The notes: generated by a model not told the origin, from the letters alone. Shown: positions 10,152-18,958, counted from the stretch's first letter. The stretch is DNA of 64,000 bases from Saprospiraceae bacterium (GCA_022841745.1 JALHQW010000027.1:28997-92996); one strand, 5' to 3'. Numbers and translations are program-made.

Positions 10152-10697
10152 ATGGACTCAATAAAAACAGCAGCAAAGATTGAAATAGGCAAGGCCACCG
10201 TGGCGGATATACCACAAATGGTGGCCATCATCAACAGCGTTTACAGAGGTGAGCAGTCCAAAAAGGGCTGGACGACCGAAGCGCATTTCATTGATGGTGA
10301 CCTTAGAACGGACGAGGCCGATATTGCCCAATTGATGGCACTGCCCACGACCATCTTCCTCAAGGCGGAACACCCAGAAGCAGGGCTTGTCGGAACGGTA
10401 TTTTTGAGCAAAAAAGAAAGTGGCAAACTCTACCTGGGCATGTTCTCCATTCATTTGGAATGGCAGGGCGGAGGGCTTGGCCGGCGCATGTTACGGGCTG
10501 CCGAAGAACTGGCGCTTGAATTGGGTTGCAACGCCGTCATCATGCAAGTGATACCCATAAGGAGCGAGTTAATGGACTGGTATGAAAGGAACGGCTACCA
10601 GTCAACTGGCGAACGCAAGCCCTTTGATGGCGACCCGAGGTTTGGGGTACCAAAAGTCCCCTTGGAGTTCGTGATTTTGGAGAAGCCACTAGCTTGA
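10152..10697 (+). CDS. GNAT family N-acetyltransferase
   Basis: Acetyl-CoA dependent N-acetyltransferase of 181 residues, substrate unknown, cytoplasmic. The ATG at 10152 lies 5 bases after the adhesin stop; the longer frame upstream overlaps the adhesin and is rejected. The acetyl-CoA pyrophosphate loop is visible as WQGGGLGRRML (motif A, Q/RxxGxG). It is preceded by a strand carrying LYLGMFSI and followed by the AVIMQVIP strand and the WYERNGYQ motif B helix typical of GNATs. Its closeness to the adhesin suggests co-transcription, but a functional link is not evident. A bidirectional terminator follows. Confidence 0.88.
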   Translation: MDSIKTAAKIEIGKATVADIPQMVAIINSVYRGEQSKKGWTTEAHFIDGDLRTDEADIAQLMALPTTIFLKAEHPEAGLVGTVFLSKKESGKLYLGMFSIHLEWQGGGLGRRMLRAAEELALELGCNAVIMQVIPIRSELMDWYERNGYQSTGERKPFDGDPRFGVPKVPLEFVILEKPLA

Positions 10698-10701
10698 AAA
10701 C

Positions 10702-10739
10702 AAAAATGGCCGCCCAGAGGAATCCAGGCGGCCATTTTT
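10702..10739. terminator. Bidirectional terminator between convergent genes
   Basis: AAAAATGGCCGCC (10702-10714) is a perfect inverse of GGCGGCCATTTTT (10727-10739). It serves the acetyltransferase and the convergent peroxidase. Confidence 0.85.
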
Positions 10740-10758
10740 CATGAAAACACCGTTGCGT

Positions 10759-11925
10759 TTAACCTTTAAAAGGGTCGGAGTAACGGGAATGCATCAAGCT
10801 GGTCTTGTCGGTCAGCGTCCTCAAGAAAGCAACCAAGGCTTGCTTGTCGGCTTCATTCAAGTTGAGCTTTTTGGGATTGCCATTGGAGTCCCGAAGACTT
10901 GGGTGCAGGTTAGCGTGGCTCTTGATACCTGAGCTATAATGCTCCACGACCTCCTCCAAAGTGGAAAAACGGCCATCGTGCATATAAGGCCCAGTAATCT
11001 CGATATTGCGAAGCATAGGTGTTTTGAATACGCCTTTGTCGGCTTCGTTGAAAGAGACACTGTACACGCCTTCATCTTCGTAATCGCTGTCTAAGCCATT
11101 GTTGGCTTCCGTGATTGACGTAGCGCCACCGAAAGAGGCTGTGCTCTTCAAGGAGTGGCAGCTTGCACAATTGGTATTGAAAAGCGCCTTGCCCCTATTT
11201 TCTTCTTGGGTAAAGCTTGAGAAATCATTGTTATCCTGCCCATTGGCATCAACAAGCCCTTTGTCATAACGGGTATTGAAGCAGCCGATGGAGGTTACGA
11301 ATGTTTGCAGTGCCTGCAGCATTTTTTCCTCGTTGGTCAACCAGGGCTGGTTGACGAAGGCTTTGTCGAAAAGGATACGGTAATAGTCCTCTTGGAGCAA
11401 CTCATTCGCAAGGTCACCAAGGTTGGTGTTACCCATTTCCACTGGGTTTTTCATCGTTTCAGTCGCTTGTTCTATGACATTGCTTGCACGGTTGTCCCAG
11501 AACATGCGGGTACCGCCAAAGCCGTAATAGGCATTAAAGCTGGGGAATGCACCAAGTGCCAGCGAGTTGCGGGAAGTGCGCTCCTCGACCACGCCCTTGC
11601 TGAACTTCTCACCATCGCCAAAGCCTTTTTCAGGTATATGGCACGTGGCGCAGTTCACCTCGCCGTTGGAGGACAGGCGCTTGTCGTAAAACAACACCCT
11701 ACCTAAGGTTGCTTCCTTTGGGTTGGTGTTAGTTGGAAAGGCACCCAATACATCGGGCAAGGCGAGGTTGTAGTCGTCCACTTGCATGGGAAGGGAGAGG
11801 TGCTTGCTGACGGTGGCAAATTCATCGTCACTGTAGTTATGCACCACGGTTTCTGCATCATCTTTGATACACGAGGTGAGCGTTCCAGCGACCAGGGCCG
11901 AAAGCAAGAAGAGCTTCGTTTTCAT
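10759..11925 (-). CDS. Di-heme cytochrome c peroxidase (MauG/CcpA family) lipoprotein
   Basis: Periplasmic di-heme enzyme reducing hydrogen peroxide, or a MauG-like oxidase. 388 residues from the ATG at 11925; the longer frame upstream lacks signal features. The lipoprotein signal ends at the GTLTSC lipobox (Cys19). Two c-type heme sites are seen: CATCH (92-96) and CASCH (253-257). The family motif MHDGRFSTLEEVVEHY lies near the C-terminus, and the GRVLFYDKRLS start of the first domain is intact. A paralogue of the same organisation lies at 28983-30113. It faces the acetyltransferase gene convergently. Confidence 0.92.
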   Translation of the reverse strand: MKTKLFLLSALVAGTLTSCIKDDAETVVHNYSDDEFATVSKHLSLPMQVDDYNLALPDVLGAFPTNTNPKEATLGRVLFYDKRLSSNGEVNCATCHIPEKGFGDGEKFSKGVVEERTSRNSLALGAFPSFNAYYGFGGTRMFWDNRASNVIEQATETMKNPVEMGNTNLGDLANELLQEDYYRILFDKAFVNQPWLTNEEKMLQALQTFVTSIGCFNTRYDKGLVDANGQDNNDFSSFTQEENRGKALFNTNCASCHSLKSTASFGGATSITEANNGLDSDYEDEGVYSVSFNEADKGVFKTPMLRNIEITGPYMHDGRFSTLEEVVEHYSSGIKSHANLHPSLRDSNGNPKKLNLNEADKQALVAFLRTLTDKTSLMHSRYSDPFKG

Positions 11926-12131
11926 AAATAGAAGATTTTTGTGAAAAAAACAGGTGTCAGTTGCGCCAGCAAAAAGCCGTTTCCATGCCAATTGTCAGGC
12001 GAAGGTAAAAATACTGTCACTTTAACAGAAAAACTACTGCCAAAGTGTATTTTAACATTTTATTGGTGGAAAAAACCCAAAACCAAGATAAGCTATTGCT
12101 TTGAAAGCCTGAAAAGTAGTTCAGTACAGCC

Positions 12132-12533
12132 TCACCATTCCTCCGGCTCGAACCGGTCACCTTTGAAGCCTTCTATCTCCCGTCGGTCCCGTTTGGTGGG
12201 CCGGCCAGTACCACGCTCCCTTACCTCTACGCCCATTTTGCCCACGTACCATTCCTTGTACTTGTTCATCTCGGACTCAGGCGTCTGGTTTTCGTAGCAC
12301 TCCACAGCGATGGGGGCACCCACCCTTTTGTCAATCAGCTTCTTGACCAGGAACTCAAGGTTGAACCCATCTTTTTTCACATGGACGACCTGGCCTTCCA
12401 CCAAATTATCGGAGGGCTTGGCCAAGTGTGCACCTATGCGGACTTTGCCAGACTTGATTTCATCGGATGCTATGGTACGTGACTTGTAAATGCGCACGCT
12501 CCAAAGCCATTTGTCAATGCGGACTTTTTCCAT
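12132..12533 (-). CDS. hslR: S4-domain RNA-binding protein, Hsp15-like
   Basis: A small basic RNA-binding protein of 133 residues. The S4 fold begins at once (VRIDKWLWSVRIYKSRTIA, then GKVRIG) and the lysine/arginine-rich tail (GRPTKRDRREIE) is typical of Hsp15, which recognises 50S subunits carrying peptidyl-tRNA and helps recycle stalled ribosomes. The acidic last residues (RFEPEEW) are a local feature. It lies in a minus-strand row between the peroxidase and a lipoprotein, without overlap. The family assignment is strong; the exact Hsp15 function is inferred. Confidence 0.88.
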   Translation of the reverse strand: MEKVRIDKWLWSVRIYKSRTIASDEIKSGKVRIGAHLAKPSDNLVEGQVVHVKKDGFNLEFLVKKLIDKRVGAPIAVECYENQTPESEMNKYKEWYVGKMGVEVRERGTGRPTKRDRREIEGFKGDRFEPEEW

Positions 12534-12583
12534 GAAGCATAGACCGTTTTAAATCATGAAATGGTTGGAAGATAACCATTTTT

Positions 12584-13006
12584 TTAATACTCATCTTCTG
12601 CCAAGAACCACAAGGCCGCCCAGCTACCGACCCAGTAAAGCCCCATGTTTACCCAGTATCCATTGGAGTATGGAGGCGTTTCAAGGAGGGAGATGTTTTC
12701 GTTCCCGCCTTTCACATCAAATCCCTTTCCAATATCCACTTTGTCCTGATACCTGGAATTGTCGCAAGTGAGGTGATAATGGTAATTCCCATCTGGCAGG
12801 TTCTCCACCGTGATTTTTTTCACGTTTTTTTGCTCAACCAGCAATTTTCCGTTCATCACCAATGAAGCTCCGTACAAGGGCCTTGAAGGTAGGATGGTAT
12901 AGCGGCCTTTGGCAGCTGCATCGTCGCTGTATTTTACGACAATGCTTTCTGCACAAGACGCAAAAAGGATAGGTAAAATAAAAAGAAGTGTTTTCAGATT
13001 TTTCAT
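12584..13006 (-). CDS. Small lipoprotein of unknown function
   Basis: 140 residues. The lipoprotein signal has its lipobox ILFASC at Cys18. The mature part has an isolated beta-rich segment with PSRPLYGASLVMNGKLL and VENLPDGNYHYHLTC, reminiscent of PEGA-like surface domains. The C-terminus ends in an aromatic hydrophobic stretch (YWVNMGLYWVGSWAALWF) that may insert in a membrane. It precedes hslR on the same strand by 50 bases and may share its transcript. No named family recognised. Confidence 0.75.
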   Translation of the reverse strand: MKNLKTLLFILPILFASCAESIVVKYSDDAAAKGRYTILPSRPLYGASLVMNGKLLVEQKNVKKITVENLPDGNYHYHLTCDNSRYQDKVDIGKGFDVKGGNENISLLETPPYSNGYWVNMGLYWVGSWAALWFLAEDEY

Positions 13007-13035
13007 AACAGGTTGATATTTAGAAGTTTAGAAAA

Positions 13036-13770
13036 TCAAGCAGGTTGCGGGTACGCCAAATCCATCGCTTCCATCGTTTCGCAAACTTTCTTCGAAATGA
13101 TATAGTCCCGGTACCAACGTTCATCCACGGGCACTATCGTCCAAGGTATGCTGCTCCAGTTGATGGCGTCGGAATAACAGCGCATGTACTCGTCCCAATG
13201 CTCCCTTTGCTTCCAGTCGCCGTCGTTGTGCTTCCAGCGTTTTTCTGGTTCGTCAATCCGCTCCTGCAACTGCTTTTCTTGCTCGTCCTTGGAAATGTGC
13301 AGGCAAAATTTCAATACGGTTGTATTGTTGTCAAAAACCAGCATCTCTTCAAATGCATTGATGGCGGCCATGCGCTTTTGCACCCGCTCTTCGTCAATCC
13401 AGCCATGCACCCGCTGAATCAGGATGTCCTCGTAATGCGAGCGGTTGAAAATCTTGATATCGCCCTTTGCTGGCACCTGTTGGTGGACCCGCCACAGGAA
13501 ATCATGTGCAAATTCGATGGGCGTGGGCTTTTTGAAAGCATGAACGCTCAGGTTGAATGGCGTGCAGTCCTTGAACACGTTCTTGGCTGCGCCGTCCTTT
13601 CCGCTACCGTCCATCCCCTGAAAAATGATGAGCAAGGAGTGCTTTTGCTGTGCCCGCATGATTTCGTTCAATTCACCGATGCGTTCGCAATATTTTTCCG
13701 TCAGGTCTTTGATCTCGCCCTTGTCGGTGCCCTGCGGTGGGGCAGTTGCTATTTTTGAAAGGTTAATCAT
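13036..13770 (-). CDS. Polyphosphate kinase 2 family protein
   Basis: Transfers phosphate between polyphosphate and nucleotides (ADP/AMP or GDP). 244 residues, the usual length of a single-domain PPK2. The Walker A loop GMDGSGKDG is at residues 52-60, followed by the family signature KDCTPFNLSVHAFKKPT, the FNRSHYED motif (108-115) and the lid with RIDEPEKRWKHNDGDWKQR. All catalytic elements appear present, so it should be active; nucleotide preference cannot be read from sequence alone. It heads the minus-strand row ahead of the lipoprotein gene (29-base gap). Upstream lies a heptamer tract at 13781. Confidence 0.92.
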   Translation of the reverse strand: MINLSKIATAPPQGTDKGEIKDLTEKYCERIGELNEIMRAQQKHSLLIIFQGMDGSGKDGAAKNVFKDCTPFNLSVHAFKKPTPIEFAHDFLWRVHQQVPAKGDIKIFNRSHYEDILIQRVHGWIDEERVQKRMAAINAFEEMLVFDNNTTVLKFCLHISKDEQEKQLQERIDEPEKRWKHNDGDWKQREHWDEYMRCYSDAINWSSIPWTIVPVDERWYRDYIISKKVCETMEAMDLAYPQPA

Positions 13771-13780
13771 TGAGTTATTA

Positions 13781-13815
13781 TTCGTGATTGGTGATTGGTG
13801 ATTCGTGATTAGGAA
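13781..13815. repeat. Heptamer tract, word TTSGTGA
   Basis: Five consecutive 7-mers alternating TTCGTGA and TTGGTGA, directly upstream of the PPK2 gene. The word reappears at about 13958. Confidence 0.8.
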
Positions 13816-13957
13816 TGCTCAGAAAATGCACGGATGCAAATATTTCTATGCTTCAGCGATAAGCCCATTCCACCGAAGGTGGAAAACATAAAAAATCATA
13901 AAAAATCTGCGTCTCTCTGCGTCAAAAAAAAAACTGCGTCAAACTTTTCTGCCCCCT

Positions 13958-14030
13958 AATTGGTGATTCGTAATTTGGCGTGGCGTCCACCGTCCACCGT
14001 CAATCGTTGGCCGTCAACCGTTACCCGTTC
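13958..14030. repeat. Heptamer tract overlapping the exonuclease stop codon
   Basis: Two TTSGTGA-like units are followed by six units of the pattern TCCACCG, TCAACCG or TTGGCCG in perfect 7-base phase from 13986. The last codons and the stop of the exonuclease gene (minus strand, stop at 14021) are formed by this tract. Confidence 0.8.
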
Positions 14031-14845
14031 TTCTTCCGCTGCTCGTGTTCCTTCATCAGTTTGCGGATGATGTTTTTGACCTGAACGCCGAACTCCTTGC
14101 TCAGAATCCAATGGCCGTAGTTGGGTTCCGTATCAAAAACCTTGAGGACAGGTACCCCAGTGTATTTGCCAAAATTGAAGACGATTTCGCCGTGCTCATT
14201 GTACTTGAGGCGGTTGGTCACGTCAATGTTCTTGGTGTCCTGCGTAAAATCGTGCAACGACTGCATGTCGTTTACGATGGGTGCGGGGGTGGTGTTGCCA
14301 TCGTCGTCGAGGTAGTCAACGCCCTCGTAGCGTTCGAGCTGGCCCCGGAACACGTCAATCGTTGCCCGTACGTCGGCCATGGCATCGTGGGCGTCCTCGA
14401 TTTCCTTGCCACAGTAAAAACGGAGCGCCGCCTTGAGGTTGCGGGGTTCCATTTTATAGAAAATGCGCTGCACGTCCACGAGACGGCGTTTGTCGGGATC
14501 GAAATTGAAGCCCACCCTTGCGAACTCCTCCATGAGCAATGGCAGGTCGAAGCGGCTGATATTATAGCCTGCCAGGTCAGCATCGCCGATGAAGTCGTAA
14601 AGTTGCTGCGCAACCTTGTCAAAACTGGGTTTGTTGGCCACATCCTTTGGTGTGATGCCATGCACGCTCATCGCCTCCGCCCCAATGGGGATGCCAGGGT
14701 TTACGAGCATTTCCAGTTCCGACGGCTCACGGCCATCCTTGTGGTACTTGATAATGGCAATCTGGATAATGCGGTCACGCATGACATTTAGCCCGGTTGA
14801 CTCGATGTCGAAGAAACAGAGGTCTTTTTTAAGGTTGAACTGCAT
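14021..14845 (-). CDS. DEDDh 3'-5' exonuclease, DNA polymerase III epsilon-like
   Basis: 274 residues from the ATG at 14845. The frame extends upstream to 14938, but that part is only the GTGAGAG repeat read as Ser/Thr/Leu-rich protein. Exo I is FDIESTGLNV and Exo III ends with HDAMADVRAT, giving the DEDDh signature of the DnaQ family. A C-terminal piece (FNFGKYTGVPVLKV, GHWILSKEFG) resembles the DUF3820 module often fused to such exonucleases. Probable role: nucleotide removal in repair or proofreading, not necessarily in the replicase. Both ends of the gene abut repeat tracts. Confidence 0.9.
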   Translation of the reverse strand: MQFNLKKDLCFFDIESTGLNVMRDRIIQIAIIKYHKDGREPSELEMLVNPGIPIGAEAMSVHGITPKDVANKPSFDKVAQQLYDFIGDADLAGYNISRFDLPLLMEEFARVGFNFDPDKRRLVDVQRIFYKMEPRNLKAALRFYCGKEIEDAHDAMADVRATIDVFRGQLERYEGVDYLDDDGNTTPAPIVNDMQSLHDFTQDTKNIDVTNRLKYNEHGEIVFNFGKYTGVPVLKVFDTEPNYGHWILSKEFGVQVKNIIRKLMKEHEQRKKNG

Positions 14846-14847
14846 GG

Positions 14848-14998
14848 TTAGAATAGTGAGAGAGGTGAGAGAAGTGAGAGGGTGAGAGGAGCGAGAGGGC
14901 GAGAAGAGGTGAGAAGGTGAGCGTTTTCCATGGCTCAATCTCTCACTTCTCTCACCCTCTCACTCCTCTCACCTCTCTAACTCCTCTCACTTCTTATT
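14848..14998. repeat. Foldback tract of GTGAGAG words
   Basis: The left half (14848-14922) carries GTGAGAG-like units of 7-9 bases and the right half (about 14938-14998) the complementary CTCTCAC units, so the tract can form a long imperfect hairpin. It fills the gap between the DUF4920 lipoprotein and the exonuclease and touches the stop of the former. Confidence 0.8.
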
Positions 14999-15505
14999 TG
15001 AAGGAAGCAGCACCACCCCACTCGCCAAGAACTTAAGTTCTTCCTTGGGCTGTGTGATGGCATCAATTTCGGCTTGCGACTTGCCTTCGTCCTCGGCATA
15101 GTGCTTGAGGTCTTCCACGGAAGTGGTGTCACGGAAGGCATAGCCCTCCATCACGACCTCCCGCCCGGCGATGTCCTTGGGCAAGAAGAAGGCGTAGTCT
15201 TTGAACTTGACGAACATCTCGCCCGCTTGGGGGTCTTGGAGGTTCACCCAACAGCCTTTTACCTGGCAGACAGATTCGACAGTGCCTTTCACTTTGACTT
15301 GCAGGGAGTCAACCCCTTGCAGCTTGGCTACCATCTCCGGCATGGTCACGGCACCATCGGCAGTGATGGCATCACCAAAAGTCTGTGGTTGGCCGGTTTG
15401 GGCCGTTGTGTCTGCAGGTGGTTCGCCACCACATGCGAATAGGATCAAAGAAAGGAGGGTCAGGAAAAATGATGATTTAAGCATGGTGTGTAATTTTTTG
15501 CTCAT
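14987..15505 (-). CDS. DUF4920 domain lipoprotein
   Basis: 172 residues from the ATG at 15505; an internal ATG at 15484 (MLKSSFFLTL) would give a more standard lipoprotein leader and is equally plausible. The lipobox is LILFACGG. The mature domain has the DUF4920 signature VESVCQVKGCWVNL with two conserved cysteines three residues apart, then EMFVKFKDYAFFLPKDIAGREVVMEGYAF. The family is periplasmic and uncharacterised; an OB-like fold and metal or redox role have been suggested only by analogy. A -7 element sits at 15551. Confidence 0.85.
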   Translation of the reverse strand: MSKKLHTMLKSSFFLTLLSLILFACGGEPPADTTAQTGQPQTFGDAITADGAVTMPEMVAKLQGVDSLQVKVKGTVESVCQVKGCWVNLQDPQAGEMFVKFKDYAFFLPKDIAGREVVMEGYAFRDTTSVEDLKHYAEDEGKSQAEIDAITQPKEELKFLASGVVLLPSNKK

Positions 15506-15550
15506 ACGATACGGTTGCGAAAAAAAGGGTCAGAACCCATAGATCAGCGG

Positions 15551-15558
15551 CAAATGTA
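15551..15558 (-). promoter_or_regulatory. -7 element of the DUF4920 gene
   Basis: The minus strand reads TACATTTG, matching TAnnTTTG, 46 bases before the ATG. Confidence 0.5.
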
Positions 15559-15649
15559 GCCATTCATTTTGATTAAAAGCCAAGGTATAGTCACCCTATT
15601 GAGAGCTTCCCTTTAAAAATCGAAGTAGCTGGGTTTTATGTAAAACCAC

Positions 15650-15732
15650 GGCACCCTTCGAGAGGGCGGGTTATCAAACCCGCCAGTTCCGGGAACTGGC
15701 GGGTTTGATAACCCGCCCTCTCGAAGGGTGCC
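15650..15732. repeat. 83-bp perfect palindrome
   Basis: The 41-base left arm (15650-15690, starting GGCACCCTTCGAGAGGG) and right arm (15692-15732) are exactly complementary around a single base at 15691. The arms are GC-rich in an AT-rich setting. Confidence 0.95.
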
Positions 15733-15981
15733 TGCCATATTCATCAAGTCTCTAACTTTTTTAGGATAGCCCTTCTATCGTGCTCAACGTGATTTTTTTC
15801 CTAAAAGATTTTTCTAATAAAATAAGCCCCGCCCACCTCTACGTTTGGTAGTCAGTTTTCAAAACAAGCGACAGCCCACCCTACCTCACCAAATCTCACG
15901 AATCCACCATCCAGTTTACAACCATGCAACAACCTTACATTTCTGTATCTGCTTTTTTTCAAAAAATAAAAACCCAGAACA

Positions 15982-17502
15982 ATGAGGAATGTAATGCAAT
16001 GCGCTGTGGCGCTGGGTCTTGCCCTGTTTTTTCAAGATTCGGCCAATGCTGAAAGCTTGGTTGATAAGGGTTTATATAGGTTGATAAGGGTTGCTGAGGG
16101 CCAATATCAACCCTTATCAACCCCTATCAACCCCTATCAACCCTTATCAACCACGACCGGTTGCGTGAGCGGCGACTGCCGCAATGGCTACGGCACCTAC
16201 AAATACTCCAACGGCAATAAGTACATCGGCGATTTCGTCGAAGGAAAGCCCAACGGCAAGGGCATCCTCTACTGCGCCAATGGCAACAAGTACATTGGCC
16301 ACTGGGAGGACAATTGGCAACATGGCGAGGGCAAGTTCATTTTCACGGAAGGCCACGAGTATTTCGGCCAGTTCCAACGGAGCCAGTTCCACGGGAAGGG
16401 CATCATGCGCTACGCAAACGGCGATAAATACGACGGCGACTGGGCAGCCAACCAGCCCGATGGGCTTGGTACCTACTCCTTCCATACGGGCGACCGCTAC
16501 GAGGGGCAGTTTCGGGTAGGTCGCTTCAATGGCCAAGGCACCATGTTCTACAAGAACGGCGCCCGCTTCACGGGAGGCTGGCAGGACAACCAGAAGCACG
16601 GCAAGGGCCATTTTTACGATGAAAATGGGCGGAGTACCGCCGGGGAGTGGGTGAACGGCAAATCGAGGAACGTGGCCACTGCCAGCGAGGACAGCAAGGT
16701 GGTTGCCACCACCAAAAGCGATGCGCTGGATGAGGAAGCTCCTGCCTTCGACCCACAGGTAAAGGTCTGGGCGGTGGTGGCTGGCGTGGCCAACTACGCC
16801 CACATGCCCCAGCTCCGCTACACCGACGACGATGCCTACCAGTTCTACGCCTTCCTGAAAAGCCCCGAAGGCGGTGCCTTGCCCGACCACCAGGTACAGG
16901 TACTCGTGGACGACAACGCCACCCGTGACAACCTGCTCGACGCCCTGCGCACCACCTTCAGCCAAGCCGACGAGAACGACGTGGTGCTGTTCTATTTCTC
17001 CGGCCACGGCATCGAAGGGGCCTTCGTGCCCGTGGACTTCGATGGGTACAGCAACCGATTGGAGCACAGCATCATCCGCAATATTTTGGAAAACAGCCGT
17101 GCCCGCCAGAAACTGGTGCTGGGCGATGCCTGCCACTCCGGCTCGCTCATCGGTGGCCAGTTTACCCCAGACATGCTGGCCGCCAAGGACGCCACCGTCG
17201 GCGATATGCTGAGCAAATACTACAAGGCGTTCGACGACTGCGAGGGCGGCATGGCGCTCTTCATGTCGAGCAAAGGGGCAGAAGTCTCGCTGGAGGACAC
17301 AGGGCTGCGCTCTGGCGTTTTCAGCCATTTCCTCATCAAAGGCTTGAAAGGCGAGGCCGACAAGGACAAGGACAAAATCGTGAACATCACCGAGCTGTTC
17401 GGCTACGTGAAAACCAAGGTGAGCAGCTACACCGCCGGGGCACAAACGCCCGTGCTGACGGGGAAATACGATGGGCGGCTGCCGGTGGGGGTGGTGCGGT
17501 AA
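15982..17502 (+). CDS. MORN-repeat caspase (peptidase C14)
   Basis: 506 residues. The signal peptide is residues 1-23 (ends DSANA). Residues about 25-57 (VDKGLYRLIRV, YQPLSTPINPYQPLST) are encoded by a TATCAACCC repeat. Seven MORN units follow (about 65-225; YxGxWxxxxxHGxGxx pattern). The C14 domain begins at KVWAVVAGVANY (about 263) and keeps both catalytic residues: His342 in FYFSGHG and Cys384 in LGDACHSGS. It should be an active secreted or periplasmic caspase-type cysteine protease. In eukaryotes and bacteria MORN repeats often contact membranes or act as interaction surfaces; the target is unknown. A second, apparently inactive C14 protein lies at 46913. Confidence 0.92.
   Translation: MRNVMQCAVALGLALFFQDSANAESLVDKGLYRLIRVAEGQYQPLSTPINPYQPLSTTTGCVSGDCRNGYGTYKYSNGNKYIGDFVEGKPNGKGILYCANGNKYIGHWEDNWQHGEGKFIFTEGHEYFGQFQRSQFHGKGIMRYANGDKYDGDWAANQPDGLGTYSFHTGDRYEGQFRVGRFNGQGTMFYKNGARFTGGWQDNQKHGKGHFYDENGRSTAGEWVNGKSRNVATASEDSKVVATTKSDALDEEAPAFDPQVKVWAVVAGVANYAHMPQLRYTDDDAYQFYAFLKSPEGGALPDHQVQVLVDDNATRDNLLDALRTTFSQADENDVVLFYFSGHGIEGAFVPVDFDGYSNRLEHSIIRNILENSRARQKLVLGDACHSGSLIGGQFTPDMLAAKDATVGDMLSKYYKAFDDCEGGMALFMSSKGAEVSLEDTGLRSGVFSHFLIKGLKGEADKDKDKIVNITELFGYVKTKVSSYTAGAQTPVLTGKYDGRLPVGVVR
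16059..16152 (+). repeat. Foldback repeat within the MORN-caspase gene
   Basis: Two copies of GGTTGATAAGGG are followed by five copies of TATCAACCC, its complement. The tract can fold back on itself, lies between signal peptide and first MORN unit, and is read in frame. Confidence 0.85.
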
Positions 17503-18001
17503 TGGGGAGCTGCCCTGCCCGTCAGACGGGCGGGGTTGGTTCTTGTTAATTGGCAGCCCCACTATTGTAATTCTCAGCTTTGTCGAAAAGGAAGGATAGT
17601 AAAAATGCTCGTGCATGGTCTGTTCAGTTGTGAACTGAGCAGGACTTCTTTTTTTACCGTTGTGTCAAGTTTACCACCTATAATTCACAAAACTACTCCT
17701 TTTGTCCCAAAATTATCCATAAGTAGTATTGGCTCTACCCCCATCAAATGTTCTGGCAAGTTTGCAACTTGCCAGGCTTGGCCCTTCAATAATAGTAGCC
17801 GCCACTTTGCAGAATTTCAGCCATAGCAGAAAGGAATGCCAGTCAATCTGCTCAAGTATAGCCTGTTCAGTTGCAAACTGAACAGAACTTCTTTTTTGAA
17901 GTCTGGAAAAACAGACTTGCAACAACTGGTGCGGCAAGCACATGAATCAACCCTTCGCCCAAAATTCGGGATGACTCATGTTTGCCGCAATCCGAAATCC
18001 C
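17503..18001. other. Gene-poor stretch with three short palindromes
   Basis: No convincing gene. Three hairpins are seen: 17621-17640 (TGTTCAGTT and its inverse, followed by GGACTTC and T7), 17753-17775 (CTGGCAAGTT with AACTTGCCAG) and 17863-17885 (CTGTTCAGTT with AACTGAACAG, followed by AACTTC and T6). The first and third share the same tail and may act as terminators for the caspase gene. Short frames here are not supported. Confidence 0.6.
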
Positions 18002-18958
18002 CTACCCAGCATCCTCTGCTTCCAAGGGCGACAGCGTCACATCCAACTTACTGACTGTGCCGATGTCCACCGAAAAATCTTCGATGTTTCGAGCGATAAA
18101 GCCATTAGCGGCGACGCTGACCATGTAAACGCCAGAGGGCGTATTGGCGAGGTATTTACCTTCGGCGTCGGTAGCAGTAGCGGCTATTTGCTTGCCGGTG
18201 TTATCGGTAATGGTGATCGTAGCGTTGGTTATCAGGGTGTTCTTGAGCACCTCTGTCACTACGCCCCGAATACCTGCCAAGCCGGGGCCACTGACCTTAC
18301 CTAATATTTCTGTAAAGATAAATTGCTTACGAATGGCATCGTCGTCTTCAAAAATTGCCTGTCCATCCAACATCATTTCCATGAAGGTACGGTGAATCTC
18401 GTTCAATGCCTTGACACGGGTCTGCGTTCCTTCGGAGATAGCCTCTTTGCTCTGTTCATAGTCCGCCAGTTTTGCCTTAAAATCCTTTGTCAGACTGTTA
18501 AAGGATTCTTGGAAATCGGCGGGCATTACTGTCAGCAACTGTTCCCTATTGATTTCTATGAAGTTTTGTGCATTGATAAACATTTGCTGTGCTTCCGGCC
18601 AACCATCTGCATAAGCTCTTGCATAATAATTGCTGCCAGCGGCTTTCAACTTAAGTACCACCAAATCACTTTCAAACACCTTAGCAATATAGCGCTTAAG
18701 TGACTGCCAAGCTTTGCAAGTCAAACGGTGTGCTTTTATCAGGTCACGGCGTTTGGACTCCGAGGTACTTCTCAAAGTATCCTCATCTGGCAAAGCTGCT
18801 GCCGTGTCCAATTTTGCTTGTAGTAAATCGCTCCATTCCCTGGAATAAACAGGACTGAACCCTGTGAAATTCGGTAAGAATTGATGGAAGGAATTGATCC
18901 CAGTTTGTACCACTACGATAAAATTGGCCTGAGAACAGTTGAAGATAGCTGCAATCAT
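18002..18958 (-). CDS. Carboxypeptidase-regulatory-like domain protein
   Basis: 318 residues. Residues 1-225 are helical and charged (long Lys/Glu/Gln-rich stretches such as SLTKDFKAKLADYEQSKEA) with no family I can name. Residues about 232-315 form a transthyretin-like carboxypeptidase regulatory domain (GIRGVVTEV, ITDNTGKQIAAT, DAEGKYLANTPSGVYMVSV). No clear signal peptide is seen. A C-terminal beta domain on a helical bundle suggests a binding module, possibly paired with a secreted partner. It lies convergent to the MORN-caspase gene across a palindrome-rich gap. Confidence 0.7.
   Translation of the reverse strand: MIAAIFNCSQANFIVVVQTGINSFHQFLPNFTGFSPVYSREWSDLLQAKLDTAAALPDEDTLRSTSESKRRDLIKAHRLTCKAWQSLKRYIAKVFESDLVVLKLKAAGSNYYARAYADGWPEAQQMFINAQNFIEINREQLLTVMPADFQESFNSLTKDFKAKLADYEQSKEAISEGTQTRVKALNEIHRTFMEMMLDGQAIFEDDDAIRKQFIFTEILGKVSGPGLAGIRGVVTEVLKNTLITNATITITDNTGKQIAATATDAEGKYLANTPSGVYMVSVAANGFIARNIEDFSVDIGTVSKLDVTLSPLEAEDAG

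Larger units (their letters stand above)
15506..15981. other. Intergenic stretch between divergent genes
   Basis: No gene seen. It holds the -7 element of the DUF4920 gene, the 83-bp palindrome at 15650-15732, and an AT-rich leader upstream of the MORN-caspase gene. Confidence 0.6.

Noticed and set aside
17536..17826. Open frame of 96 codons after the MORN-caspase
   Set aside because: It crosses two palindromes, has no signal or domain, and looks like chance coding.
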